Shown one piece after another: positions 23,566 through 33,765 of a stretch of 64,000 nucleotides of DNA. Source of the DNA: Hyaloscypha bicolor E (taxonomy: Eukaryota; Ascomycota; Leotiomycetes; Helotiales; Hyaloscyphaceae); NCBI RefSeq assembly GCF_002865645.1, contig NW_020194685.1:1-64000 (forward strand), given 5' to 3'. Both the position numbers and the translations under genes were made by a program. Numbering within the stretch: the first letter of the stretch is position 1; each line of letters begins with the position of its first letter. The notes under the pieces were generated by a model. The model was not told the origin of the DNA. It ran no database searches and saw only the letters and a list, made by a program, of their open reading frames with translations.

Positions 23566-23920
23566 GGTTGTAGGAAGGACTTTGCAAAAATGTAACCCCG
23601 TCAACGATTTTGTAATTCCCTCGATCAGATGCAGTGGGCCAGAAGCTCGGTGGTATAAATTGAGGATATGGACCGGAGGAGCCGGAATTCTAGGCATTTC
23701 ACGTATTGGCGTCTCTTCATGAGCGTTTCAGGTCGGTCAAGAACCAATGACGAGAGGAGCAGAGTGTATTTCAGCTAACACACAACAGGCGCACCTCCGG
23801 CTCAAACCGAAATTACAGCGGCAGAGGCCATAAAAGCACAGGGGGCGAGAACTTGCATTTTGGCGACTTCAGCACAATCTTAGACGTTAAGCGAGTGCAA
23901 ATAATTTAGGCGAAGCCGAA

Positions 23921-25821
23921 GGGAAAATGTAAAACGACCTCCCCCCCCCGGGTGTCGATTAGGGGTGTCGATTGGGGGAGGGGTATCAATAAACTTGTAA
24001 TTGGCTATCTAAGCTCTTCAAAAATCTTAAGTTATATTTTTTAATATATACGCAGAGAGCAAGGAACAGTGATTTGCATGAATGGTTGCCTGATTAAAAG
24101 AAGCTCTAAAGAGAGCCTCTGAATCTAGCTAAATAAAAGAAGCTATTAAGTAAGCTAAGTTAAACTCTCTAGTATTCGTATTTATACGAGAATATAAGTA
24201 TAAGCTAGTATATTATAACCCTAGTATTATAATAACGTGCTTCTTAACTTATAATAAAAAGAGTTCTTAAAATGAAAATTTAATTTAAAGAAGTTTATAT
24301 ACTAATTAATTAAGTTCTAGTTTTTAAGCCTTATAAGGCCCTATAAAATATAGGTTTATAGGGCTCTTATATCTGGTTTTAGGGACTTATTCGCTAAACT
24401 TCTAGGCTTTTTTAGGCTTGCCTTTAGGTTATATAATACGAAATTTTTAATTTCTTTAATTTAAAGATCTAACCGAGATCCAAGGTAAATACACGCCCAA
24501 GATTAATACACGCTCAAGTTTAGCCGAGTACTCGATATTAAATACTTAATTATTAAATAATTACTAATTAGAATAATAAACTTCTTTAAGCTCTATAAAG
24601 AAAAGAAGCCAAAGACTTAATATATAACTTTTTTTAATTGATTCTTAATTTTTAATAACCTTAAATTTAGCTTTTATTAAAATATTAATAAATTTTATTT
24701 AATATTTAATAATTATATTTATATAAGTCTTTTAACGTTAATATTAATAAGAGTACTTTATTATATATAGAAATATAAATATATAATATAAAAAGCATAT
24801 ATTATTATATATTACTTTTAAATTTAATTTTTAAATAAAATATTAAAAATTCTTAAAAGAAGCTTAGATTAGGAAATAATAGAAAAATTATATAATAAAA
24901 GCTTTCTTATATAAAACTTACTTAAAATAGTTATAATTCTTATATTAAATACTTATATAATTTAATAATATAAATAATAATCTTTTGCTTTTAAATATTA
25001 TTATATATTAATTTATATTTAATATATTCTTTATTTTATATAATATTATAATATTATAAGAAAAAATAATTAAAAATGCTTTTATATATATTTAATTTAA
25101 CTATTTTTAAATAAAATATATTTTATAATTTATTTATCTATTAAAGTAAATATTTCTTTTTATATAATTTAAAAGTATAATATATTTAAAAGTTTTTATT
25201 AAATTTTTTAATAAATAATACTATTTTTTTTATTAATAATAATATTTTAAGAAAACTCTTAAAACTTTAAATAAATTATATTATTATATTAATATTTTAC
25301 TTTAACTTTTAATTAGAACTATTTTTTATAATATATTATTAATATAAGATTAATTATATTTATTATTTTGTAAATATTATATATTACTAATTTTCAGTTT
25401 TTAGCTTTAATATAAAAGAAGCCTTATATATAAATATTGATTTTTTATATCATAATTATCTTTGAAAAATAGTATACTAGTAGTATAGAAATTTTAAAGT
25501 CAATTAGGTTATTAGTTCCTTATTTATTAAAGTTCAAAAATCGGGAGTTTTGGTGTAAAATGATCGTGCATTGACTCTGGTTGTGCGTTGACCTTGGATA
25601 TCGGTTATTACTAATCCAAACTTTTTAAAAAGTTTATATTTAAATAGCGCTTAATTATCGCAATAAGAAATAAAACAAGTATTAAATTATATTAATTCCT
25701 TATAAAGTCGAATTAAATTAAAGAAAAAGCCAGAGTTTTGGTGTTCCTATCCGAGCGCTTCTACTTTAGGTTAGTCTGGCCCCCAATCGACACTCGGAGG
25801 GGGGTCGTTTTACATTTTCCC
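23921..25821. mobile_element. 1.9 kb non-autonomous TIR element with 8-bp TSD
   Basis: The outer ~40 bp are inverted repeats: GGGAAAATGTAAAACGACC at 23921 and GGTCGTTTTACATTTTCCC ending at 25821, followed inward by a shared GTGTCGATT motif. The octamer AAGCCGAA is perfectly duplicated at 23913-23920 and 25822-25829. Inside, a second inverted pair (CCGAGATCCAAGG near 24471 and CCTTGGATATCGG near 25592) surrounds an AT-saturated core with no readable transposase. The 8-bp duplication suggests hAT, but the terminus does not match the other two families here. Confidence 0.85.
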
Positions 25822-26075
25822 AAGCCGAACATCGAGGTCCGGTGCTCCCATTCATCGTAAAGCCTGGGGCATCGTCACATCGGAACAAGAAGTTAGTTTT
25901 TATTGTTTGATTATTTGTTGTGTCCGCATCTCCTCCTGATCACTCTTACGATCGTTTTCTTGCTATCATGCCCCCCCTTGAAGCAGATGATGTATTCAGC
26001 CCCTCATTGGCCCGGTTCTAGTTTGTACATCAGCGAATCCGATAGCTTTCCCGACAGCCTCTTTCCCGTCACTTG

Positions 26076-26749
26076 TCAACCTAACACGCGCCTACCATCG
26101 AAATGGTCAAGCTGCATCCATTCTAGGCCCTCGTATTCCGACCACCTCGGTGGCGTAACCTCTCCAACCTCGTCGGTCGTCAAAATGTATGTAATCTTCC
26201 GGAACCTCTTGCCATCGACGGCCGAAACCTCAGTGATATCACTGCAGCATCCAACAATTTCCTTCACCTGAAACCTTAGGTCCATCCACAGCACCCTTGC
26301 CAATGTACCAATAGCGTTCGCGTCTGTCGGCTCAACAAAGGCCGTGGGAATGGCCCAGTAGCCTTCTGGATTGTAACCATCTCCGGGACCACGGAACACG
26401 TCGTCGCCAGATTCGATGGTAGCGTATCCACGCTTCCCAACAAGTATCTCGACAACAGGACCACGGGAGTTCCGCACCACCACCCCGCCGACCTTTACAT
26501 ACCGAACGACAGCTATCCCGATGACCCAAAGTGTGTCCCAGCTCCATTGTGCCGGATGGCCTCGTAGAACAGGGTCGCTTTGGAGCAAGAAGTCGTACGG
26601 GGGGGTGTCCATGAGCTGAGGCCCGTCTCGCTGGCTATCTCGGAGCACACTTTCGTGCAGGCGTGACTGCCAGACGTTAGTGCGAGGTTCCAGATATGAG
26701 ACTCTTTTATTGTACCAACAGGAGATGTGACAACGTTGGGCAATGCCAT
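26076..26749 (-). CDS. Nudix-hydrolase-like protein with degenerate Nudix box
   Basis: The best model starts at 26749 (MALPNVVTSP). It removes a 53-bp intron (26719-26667, donor GTTGGT, ACTAAC branch, CAG acceptor) and continues to 26076, giving 206 aa. Alternatively there is no intron and a single frameshift lies near 26670. The fold signals are clear: DTLWVIGIAVVRY, VVEILVGKRGYATIESGDDV, GPGDGYN and a long strand/helix region to the end. The Nudix box (GX5EX7REUXEEXGU) is badly changed: the expected Gly-Gly before the FVEPTD segment reads Thr-Ala, and the REUxEE core reads RVLWMDL. The metal-binding glutamates are therefore gone. It is probably catalytically inactive, whether as a pseudoenzyme or an eroding gene. 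Confidence 0.7.
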
Positions 26750-26796
26750 GTAGGTGATTGTACCGGGGTCGTCCCAGATGATTAATGGTCAGGGGT

Positions 26797-27180
26797 CTAA
26801 AGATGCGATTTCAACACTTGATCAATGTCTTCAGCGTCGACGCCCATAAGATATGCCGAAATAGGGCTATGTGGATGGAGAAAAATATTTGCGGTCATGG
26901 AATGGGACATCGTGATCGTCGAGACATCTTTGAGGTGGAGTGGTGGCTGGGGGAAAGGCGCGACACATGCGTGTCCCTGCGCTGAATCGAAAAGTACATC
27001 GTTCCTTCTGAAGTGGTCCAACAACTTCATTCCAACTACCCAAGGCTCTGGAGTATGAGAACGTCTACGCCCTTTTCCTGCATGATCACGGAAGTAGATG
27101 ATAGCCCCGAACATCAAACTCAACAACCGGAAGTTCGCGCTGTTGCCTCCGCTGCCATCTTCTGCGGAGCAAGCTTCCAA
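26797..27180 (-). CDS. Unrecognised 127-codon ORF
   Basis: This minus-strand open frame lies just upstream of the Nudix-like gene and reads without a stop for 127 codons. Its hydrophobic/acidic make-up looks partly protein-like. No motif is recognised, and several overlapping plus-strand frames of similar length exist. It may be an upstream exon, an old gene fragment or chance. Confidence 0.22.
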   Translation of the reverse strand: MEACSAEDGSGGNSANFRLLSLMFGAIIYFRDHAGKGRRRSHTPEPWVVGMKLLDHFRRNDVLFDSAQGHACVAPFPQPPLHLKDVSTITMSHSMTANIFLHPHSPISAYLMGVDAEDIDQVLKSHL

Positions 27181-27475
27181 TACTTCGGAATGGCAATCCT
27201 GCAGCTCGGAAGTATCATTGGAGATGAATAATTATTTCCTGTTCTGCAGCACAAACGTAGTCGGATTTAACCCCCTTAACTCCGAACAGTGCTCATCGAG
27301 TTTGCCACCATACATTTCAATCACTTTCCATATCTTCTCATTATCTCATCTTTCTCTCAGCAGCCTTCGTTAATTACATATACCCCATCTCCTCCATTCT
27401 TTACCATCAACTTCAAGCTTCACACTTCGCCTCACTTCAACTGACCACGCCCCAGCCAACACGAATCACCTCGCA
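27181..27475 (+). promoter_or_regulatory. Upstream region of the SDR gene
   Basis: Non-coding and rich in C/T tracts (for example CTCATTATCTCATCTTTCTC) directly before the ATG at 27476, as is common in fungal promoters and 5' leaders. No specific binding site is recognised. Confidence 0.35.
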
Positions 27476-28299
27476 ATGGCTCGCATATTCATCACCGGCT
27501 CCTCAGATGGCATTGGCCAAACCGTAGCCCGTAGCCTCATCGCCCAAGGGCACCAGGTCACCCTTCACGCCCGCAACTCTGCGCGCGCCAAAGAGGCTAT
27601 GGCTTCAGTCCACGGCGCCGAAGGCGTCCTCATCGCCGACTTATCCAGCATCTCGCAAACCAAGAAGCTAGCTCATGACGCGAACAAGACCGGGGTCTTC
27701 GATACAGTGATTCATAATGCGGGGATTGGGTATGGCGAAAGCAAGAAGGTGACGGGGGATGGGATTGCGCACGTTTTTGCTGTCAATGCTTTAGCTCCTT
27801 ATATTTTGACCTGTTTGATGGAGCGACCGAAGAAGTTGGTTTATTTGAGTTCCGGGCTGCATAGTGGTGGTGATGCGAGTTTAAAGGATGTTACGTGGAC
27901 GAGTGGGAGGCGGTGGAATGGGCTTCAGGCTTATAGCGATTCGAAGTAAGCTTCCCTTCCCTCTCGGTCACATTCTCTTAATTGACATTTCCCTTCAGAC
28001 TCTTCGATGTACTGCTTTCATTCGCAGTAGCGAGACACTGGCCTGAAGTTGCAAGCAACGCCGTTTCGCCAGGCTGGGTCAGCACGAAGATGGGTGGGGC
28101 TTATGCCTCCGGATCGATGAAGAAGGCGACTGAGTTACCGACTTGGGTGGCTACCCATGAGAGGGAAGAGACGGGGAGTGGGAACTACTTTGTTGCGCAG
28201 CATCAAAAGAGTCTGCATAAGGCGGCGAATGATGAGAAGACCCAGGCGGAGTTCTTGAGAATATGTGGTGAAATCTCAGGGGTGTCCTTTCCAGAATGA
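27476..28299 (+). CDS. Short-chain dehydrogenase/reductase (SDR), 256 aa
   Basis: Two exons (27476-27945 and 27999-28299) are joined across a 53-bp GT..AG intron and restore the codon for the catalytic Lys. It has the classical SDR features: the N-terminal nucleotide-binding motif TGSSDGIG (residues 7-14), NAGIG (81-85), the catalytic Ser in LSSG (~125) and YSDSK with Tyr153 and Lys157. Length is normal for the family and there are no stops. It is an NAD(P)-dependent cytosolic oxidoreductase of unknown substrate. It is 10.5 kb from the A-T-TE synthetase with transposons between, so joint function is speculative. Confidence 0.9.
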
Positions 28300-29480
28300 A
28301 ATTGGGGAGAAATGAGCCCTTGGTTGCAGGTTTCCAGCTAACAGCAAGCTGTCGTGAACTCTGTTATTCTCATCGATTTTTGCTCGTGAGTATTCTACAT
28401 CACCGCATCGAATTGTTGTTGGTACCTGCTGCAAGTCTTCATTACTGTAGAGTTCTATGCGTGGCACGTTCTTTTAATGCAACATCGGGAGATTGACGGC
28501 ATCTTCAACTGGCCCCTCGCGGCCCTGCTGCCATTCGGTATGCAGCCAGACTACTTTCTTTTGATAACACATTGATAGCTTACACGTTCACTCTTACCCT
28601 TATAGATCACCCCCCCTTGGGTTCTTCAGATGGGTTATTGACTGCTGTGCCATGATCCAAGTCTAAGGGTGGACTGGACTTTGGTAAGGTCAAGACGGTC
28701 TTTGACAATTAGGGGCAATGCTAAGCGAGGCAACCCCTATTTTGAATTACGTGCCAGACCCGGAAAGCCGTAAACCACTGACAACTTTAATTTTAAACCT
28801 TGATTTATGAAACCAGCCGCTTTCCATCATTTCATCTTCCCTATTCGTTATTCCTGGAGTGTCACCTTGTTCCAAAGCCCATTCCGGCTCTAATTATCTT
28901 GTTTAAAGGACAAGACCGCTACTTCAAATGCCAGAAGCTAGCGAGGATCAGTATCGCTTCAAGTGTGACAAACCGAGCGAACATGCCCAAATGAGAACCA
29001 GGATATTCAGAAGCAGGGTAAGGCGAACCTCATCCTCTGTTGCTTCTGGCGAATTAAAGGAAGCTGAGGCTGAGACTTTGTCCACGCGGTTCAGCACGAC
29101 TTCTGCCTCGTCCCAAGACCAATCATTCATGATTTTCCCATGATACACCAAGGATCAAATTCAAGGCTGTCCATTACCAAATTTAAAACTTGAGATCGCA
29201 AGTGCAGCATTTGCTATGGCTACCGAGAGACATGAAATGGAGAATTCTTCGAGATCTCTCCAACCTACGACCTCAAGGTTTTTGATTGATGTGCAGAGTT
29301 TGGGCATTCAAGGTGAGAAGAGTGTTGTCAAAAATACCGCGCCACACCACCGTGCTTTCGCTCGACTAAATACGTTGACTCTTTGTCAAGACAAGATTTT
29401 CTGTTGATAGAATGGCGAGAATATAATTTGAGGCGCGGAGAACAGTCAAAGACGGACACACAAGCTCGTGCTGGAGCATT
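28300..29480. other. Intergenic, no secure gene
   Basis: This holds short overlapping open frames on both strands (for example minus 28948-29151) without recognisable domains, consistent intron signals or a shared coding direction. It probably includes the lost 3' part of the permease pseudogene that begins at 30418. Confidence 0.35.
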
Positions 29481-30418
29481 TAGCAACCGGGTGAATCCAC
29501 AAAGCATAGGTGACGATGAAGCCCGGATTGGATATGCCGTAGGCGATTTTCTCAAAAACACCCCCGGCACTTGCTAGACGGACTGGCCAAATACTGACCG
29601 CAATATCTAATAGTCAATTAGCGATTGCTCCAGATATTCGATGGTTCCAAGTGCTCATATATACATAGATAGGCTAAAAGCAACATAGTAGGCTGTCAAC
29701 GCTCCCTGTGAGGAGCATAAAGCTTTTAGGAAATCCTCTGGTCTCTTTTATCTCCGCGATGACTGGCATAAATGTAGGACTGGAGTCGTAACCAGCTACA
29801 TCCAGACGGTAAGTTTCACATCACATCCAGGATTGATAGGGAGAATACCGAAGAGATTGGTGGCGGCAGTCAGACCAGCGATGAATCCTGGGCTCCCGAC
29901 GGAGATGACTCTAAGACCATACAGGCCCGTTTGCGGAGCAGCGGCTGGCCTGTCGACCTGCGTAACCCCCGCACCCTTTAAGACCATTCATGAGTATCCA
30001 CAGGGTATGGAAGAGATTGGTGAGGCGCGAAATATCACTCATACAACAATGGAAACAGCGGTGAGGATTGAATCGAAGCCGACCCAAGTCAATATAGCCA
30101 ATTTGCTTAGTGTCCGGATGCTTGCAACCAATGCAGTGCAGAGTGCAGCAACCCTTGCCCAGACGATGGTGTAAGTTTTCTCGTTCGCGAGGATCTTCGA
30201 TCCCTGCGCTAACGCGATGAATCCAGAGCCGGTAGCCAAGCTGAGATATATCTGTCTGAGAGCTATCTACAAGTGCGAGACTCCGACTTACATCCAAGTC
30301 AGCAGGAACAGGCCGCCCGCAACCCCGCGCGCTACTGGCCCTCCCATTTCTGCGGCAACATTGTGAACGCCACGGTACTTCATCCGGAATAGATACATGA
30401 TATAGGCGTAACTAGACA
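29480..30418 (-). pseudogene. Amino-acid permease (Mtr-like, AAAP family) pseudogene fragment
   Basis: Read on the minus strand, four segments in family order can be recognised. First is FRMKYRGVHNVAAEMGGPVA. Next is a helix pair with TGSGFIALAQGS and TYTIVWARVAALCTALVASI. Then comes GVTQVDRPAAAPQTG, followed by the segment around YCGQYLASPS and VFEKIAYGISNPGF. Plausible GT..AG introns sit near 30240-30290, 29965-30040 and 29790-29850. The family exports or imports neutral amino acids across the plasma membrane with 10-11 helices. The N-terminal third is missing because the reading ends at repeat R1 (30419). The 3' end loses similarity after about 29480, and stops interrupt the 29580-29700 part. 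It is a dead internal fragment. Confidence 0.7.
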
Positions 30419-30990
30419 GTGTGCTTAAACAGAGAGCTCTTGAGTTTGTCTCTACCAATACTGGGCCGCTTGCTTACCGGGAGCTGGATTCACGTGCACT
30501 AGTAGGCTAAGTCGCGCGCCTTTAGCGCCCGACTCTTATGCCTAGCTCTATCTTATAAGGAGCTATACTCATATATACGAGTAGGCCAACTCGCGCGACT
30601 CCTACTCCTAGCTCTATATCACGTAGATGTTAAAAAAAATGAGGATGTACTTCTTAAGCGATCATGAGGGTAAGGGAGGGACGTGTCTTACCTATTTTAC
30701 GTGTAGGTACCGAGGGCTAAAACGTAATCGAAAAGGAAGGCCTTAGCTTATAAGTTAAACTATAAAACCCCCCTCTTATTATTGTGGGAACTTAAAAGGG
30801 CTCAATTAATTATCTCTTTATATAAGCACCCTTCTAAAGTAGCCCTAGAATGGTACTAGTATATATATATAAAATAGAGTTGATCTTAAGTCATATAAAA
30901 TTACTACTTTCGGCGGAAAACCCTGATTTGGCAATACTACGCAAGCTATACAGGAGGTTGGCAGGCGCACACGCCTTTTGAATCCATCCT
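30419..30990 (+). repeat. Dispersed repeat R1, copy 1 (~570 bp)
   Basis: This aligns along its length with 61018-61540 and in part, inverted, with 20700-21005. Both longer copies begin with an AGTG(T)GCT..TTAAACA..GAGCTCTT block and end with a CAGGCGCA.AC.CCTTTTG block. In between they share CACGTGCA, GCTCTATATCAC, GTACTTCTT and TAATTAT.TC..TATATAAGCAC segments. It cuts off the 5' part of the permease pseudogene. No coding frame is seen. It may be a MITE or the LTR of an unknown element. Confidence 0.75.
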
Positions 30991-31052
30991 ACATGATGGA
31001 ATCATGAAAACGTCCAACTGGGATCTACTGTGCGGGGTGATGAACCTCTCAC

Positions 31053-31349
31053 ATGCAATCTCAATATCAGTTTGCGCGGAGAGATATTGGGGTTGAGAAT
31101 GGCAATGGAAATATTGAGGAAAGGAAAGAATTAGGAGATGGGGAGAGGTTTGGGGACCTGGAATACAGAAGTGTGGGGGATACTAGTCCGTTGAGTCCGC
31201 TTCCGCCTGTGACTAGGAGGCCGGGAGATGCCGAGGGGGAGAGAGGGGGGCTAGGTATACGTGTCGTGGGTTTTAGTCGTGTCCCGAGGGGTCCGGTGAA
31301 GAAATTGCAGGGTGAGGAGGTGAAAGAGATGGTATATGAATTGGTCTAA
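31053..31349 (+). CDS. Unrecognised 98-codon ORF, possible gene remnant
   Basis: The frame is rich in Gly, Glu and Arg and contains a proline/serine-rich middle (SPLSPLPPVTRRPG). This resembles the cytoplasmic tail of fungal membrane proteins. It lies directly after repeat R1, so its upstream part may have been displaced by it. No domain is recognised, and it could be non-coding. Confidence 0.25.
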   Translation: MQSQYQFARRDIGVENGNGNIEERKELGDGERFGDLEYRSVGDTSPLSPLPPVTRRPGDAEGERGGLGIRVVGFSRVPRGPVKKLQGEEVKEMVYELV

Positions 31350-31962
31350 AGATAATCTCCCGATGAGCGAGCACGAAGCAGAGTATTGTATAATAATAAT
31401 GAATGAGTTCATGTGTTCGATGAAATTAATTGTAATATCAGTTTTTTATTTCACAGTTTGTTGAACATCTAATTCAGACACCTTTTGCAATATAGAATTG
31501 CCAAATGAACATGAGTAGAGGAAAATGACGTCAGAACTCGATACTATTCAGCTTTTTTGTCGATTTCCGCTTGTTGTGCAGAAGTGCATAAGCACAGGCA
31601 AGCCACTTCGGTGGGGAGTCATAGGAGACGATGGAAGTGAATCTGCTTGTTGGAACTAGGTGTACGCTGGTACAGGGTAGTTTATATACTAGATGTATAT
31701 ATAGAGTGCTTACCTCGCGTGAGCTGAGAAATCAAGTCGTCAACCTCCAAAACATTGCAACACTGCTTTCTTTCTTGTGTAGTCACGCTTCCAACAAGCG
31801 GGATTTCGATGCCCCGTCTTATTTTTAGCCGACTGCCCCTGACTGAGCCTGGGCTTTAATTCAACCGCAACCCCTCTCAATACAAACGCAAAGACTCGCT
31901 CATGCCTTCATTTTAATTTCATTACGCTGCTTCTGAAGAGGACCTCAAAGACTTCAATCAAC
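31350..31962 (+). promoter_or_regulatory. Upstream region of the beta-lactamase-fold gene
   Basis: No gene is recognised. The last ~60 bases before the ATG (TTCTGAAGAGGACCTCAAAG and so on) look like an ordinary fungal 5' leader. Specific regulatory sites are not identifiable. Confidence 0.3.
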
Positions 31963-33156
31963 ATGTCGACCAATGATCCTTTGGAGAGAAACGACGGTTC
32001 ACTGCAAGGCTTCACCAAAGATGGCCTTGCAGAATTGGATACACAATTCCACAAGCTGGTAGACGACGGCAAGCTGGCTAATGTCACGACTCTCATCGCC
32101 CGCCACGGCGAGATCGTTCATCGTGACGCCTACGGCGTGCACGACATCTCAGCAGCCGTCCCCGTCCCCGCCAAGACCACCAGCATCTATCGCATCGCAT
32201 CCATGCTGAAACCGATCATGGCTGCCGCCATGATGATGCTGTGGGAAGAAGGCCTCTGGGCGCTCGAAGACCCGGTCTCCAAATTCGTCCCAGAAGTCTC
32301 CAACCTCAAAGTCAAAGTCGAGAAGGAGGGAGGGGAGGTTGAACTGGTAGATCAAGATACGCCAATGAATATGAAGCAGCTCATGAGCCACACAGCGGGC
32401 TTTGTAGGTCGCGGAGAGTATGACGCCAATCAAATGAGGAAAGGCGATCTGCAAGACATGATTAATATCCTAATTACGCTGCCACTGGCTTTTCAACCCG
32501 GCAAAGCATGGCGCTACGGGCCCAGCGTTGACGTCCAGGGGTACATCATCGAGAAGCTCACTGGCCAGCTACTCGATGACTTCCTCGCGCAGCGTCTCTT
32601 TACACCCCTGGGGATGGCCGATACCGGCTTCGTGCTCCCAGCTTCCAAGCTAGAGCGCCTGGTAAGCAACCACAAGGATGACGGGACTGGCCAGCTGGTG
32701 TCTGTTCCCCTTGAAGGAACGTACAACACCACTAGACCTAAGTTTATCGGCGGCGGCATGGCGATTCTCTCTACGCTCGACGACTACTTCCGTTTCTCGC
32801 AGATGCTGCTTAACGGCGGGGAATTCGAGGGGAAGCAGTACTTGAAACCCAGCACTATCGAGCTGATGCGCACGAGCGTGCTTGAGCCTGGCGTGCACCT
32901 GAAGACTGGTGCTTATGTGATTGAGAATTTAGGATTTGGTCTCGGGGTGGCGATCGTGCAAAATCAAGTGCAGAGGATGAGTAGTCAGAAGGTGGGGAGC
33001 TACTTTTGGGGTGGCTTGTTTGGGACTTGGTTTTGGATTGATCCGACAAACCAAGTGGTCGTTGTGGGGTTTATTAATGACTTAGATTGGTCAAAGAAGG
33101 TGCCATTCCTGAGGGAGATCTGTGCGAAGTGGGTTTATAAGGCTTTGAAGGAATGA
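31963..33156 (+). CDS. Serine beta-lactamase-fold hydrolase/transesterase, 397 aa
   Basis: This is an uninterrupted single-exon gene. It has the class C beta-lactamase/esterase fold: SxxK nucleophile motif S80-M-L-K83 followed by P, the Tyr motif around WRYGPS (Tyr185) and a third motif WGG (349-351) in place of the KTG of true beta-lactamases. Length is typical. Fungal relatives include esterases, D-peptidase-like hydrolases and acyl transferases such as LovD of polyketide clusters. It has no signal peptide, so it is presumably cytosolic. The substrate cannot be inferred. The gene has normal composition and no RIP, although a Gypsy element begins 500 bp downstream. Confidence 0.9.
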   Translation: MSTNDPLERNDGSLQGFTKDGLAELDTQFHKLVDDGKLANVTTLIARHGEIVHRDAYGVHDISAAVPVPAKTTSIYRIASMLKPIMAAAMMMLWEEGLWALEDPVSKFVPEVSNLKVKVEKEGGEVELVDQDTPMNMKQLMSHTAGFVGRGEYDANQMRKGDLQDMINILITLPLAFQPGKAWRYGPSVDVQGYIIEKLTGQLLDDFLAQRLFTPLGMADTGFVLPASKLERLVSNHKDDGTGQLVSVPLEGTYNTTRPKFIGGGMAILSTLDDYFRFSQMLLNGGEFEGKQYLKPSTIELMRTSVLEPGVHLKTGAYVIENLGFGLGVAIVQNQVQRMSSQKVGSYFWGGLFGTWFWIDPTNQVVVVGFINDLDWSKKVPFLREICAKWVYKALKE

Positions 33157-33652
33157 GGGCGAGGTTGAAAGGGTAATTCGAAGATTTTGACGGGAGAGAA
33201 TATTGGGAAGAGTGGAGAATCTTTCGACTTATACAGCTCTTGAAATTCTTTCGTACTTACGACCATTCAGTATCAGCTGGTAACTTCGGGATGAGAAGGC
33301 CTCAGCTAATACTTCACAAAAGAGACGATGCAATTATGATCAAAGTACTGAAGGAATCTAGTCTCGCATACCACATCCCCTAAACAGCAACTCTTGTAAG
33401 ATTACTTAAGCCAGCATATTCTAGCCTCGGCTTCGCCAAGGCACTATACCGTGGTTCGACAAAGCAAACAATTTTTGTTCTTTAAGAACTGCATTTAACT
33501 CATTCTTTTAAGATTCAGCTGTTCGTGTCTCACAAATACAAGGTAAAGAAGTAAGTTATAAAATAAATAATAAATCAAAACATTAACTAATAACGCTTTA
33601 AATAAGTTCTTTAAAACAGATTTTGTAAAGTAAAATAAATTAAGGGGTTTAA
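33157..33652. other. Intergenic between the hydrolase gene and the Gypsy element
   Basis: No gene is seen. It becomes AT-rich toward the transposon and ends with TTTAA, the left target duplication. Confidence 0.45.
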
Positions 33653-33765
33653 TATTGGGCCGATGGGAGGTGCATGATGACATAATCATAGTCACTAGAA
33701 CTAGAATCCCCATAGAATCCATAGAATCAATAGAATCATCTTTGAACACACCAATAATTCCCACA
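33653..33765 (+). repeat. 5' LTR of the Gypsy element (113 bp)
   Basis: This shares the ACTAGAACTAGAATCCC, ATAGAATCATCTTT and AATAATTCCCACA blocks with 41490-41593. The first bases TATTGGGCC correspond to TGTTAGGCC in the 3' copy, and it ends in CCCACA. It is preceded by TTTAA. It is much less mutated than the 3' LTR. Confidence 0.88.

Noticed and set aside
13889..33156. A single large biosynthetic gene cluster from synthetase to hydrolase
   Set aside because: The SDR and hydrolase are 10-15 kb away with several transposons and unrelated pseudogenes between; co-regulation is not supported by sequence alone.
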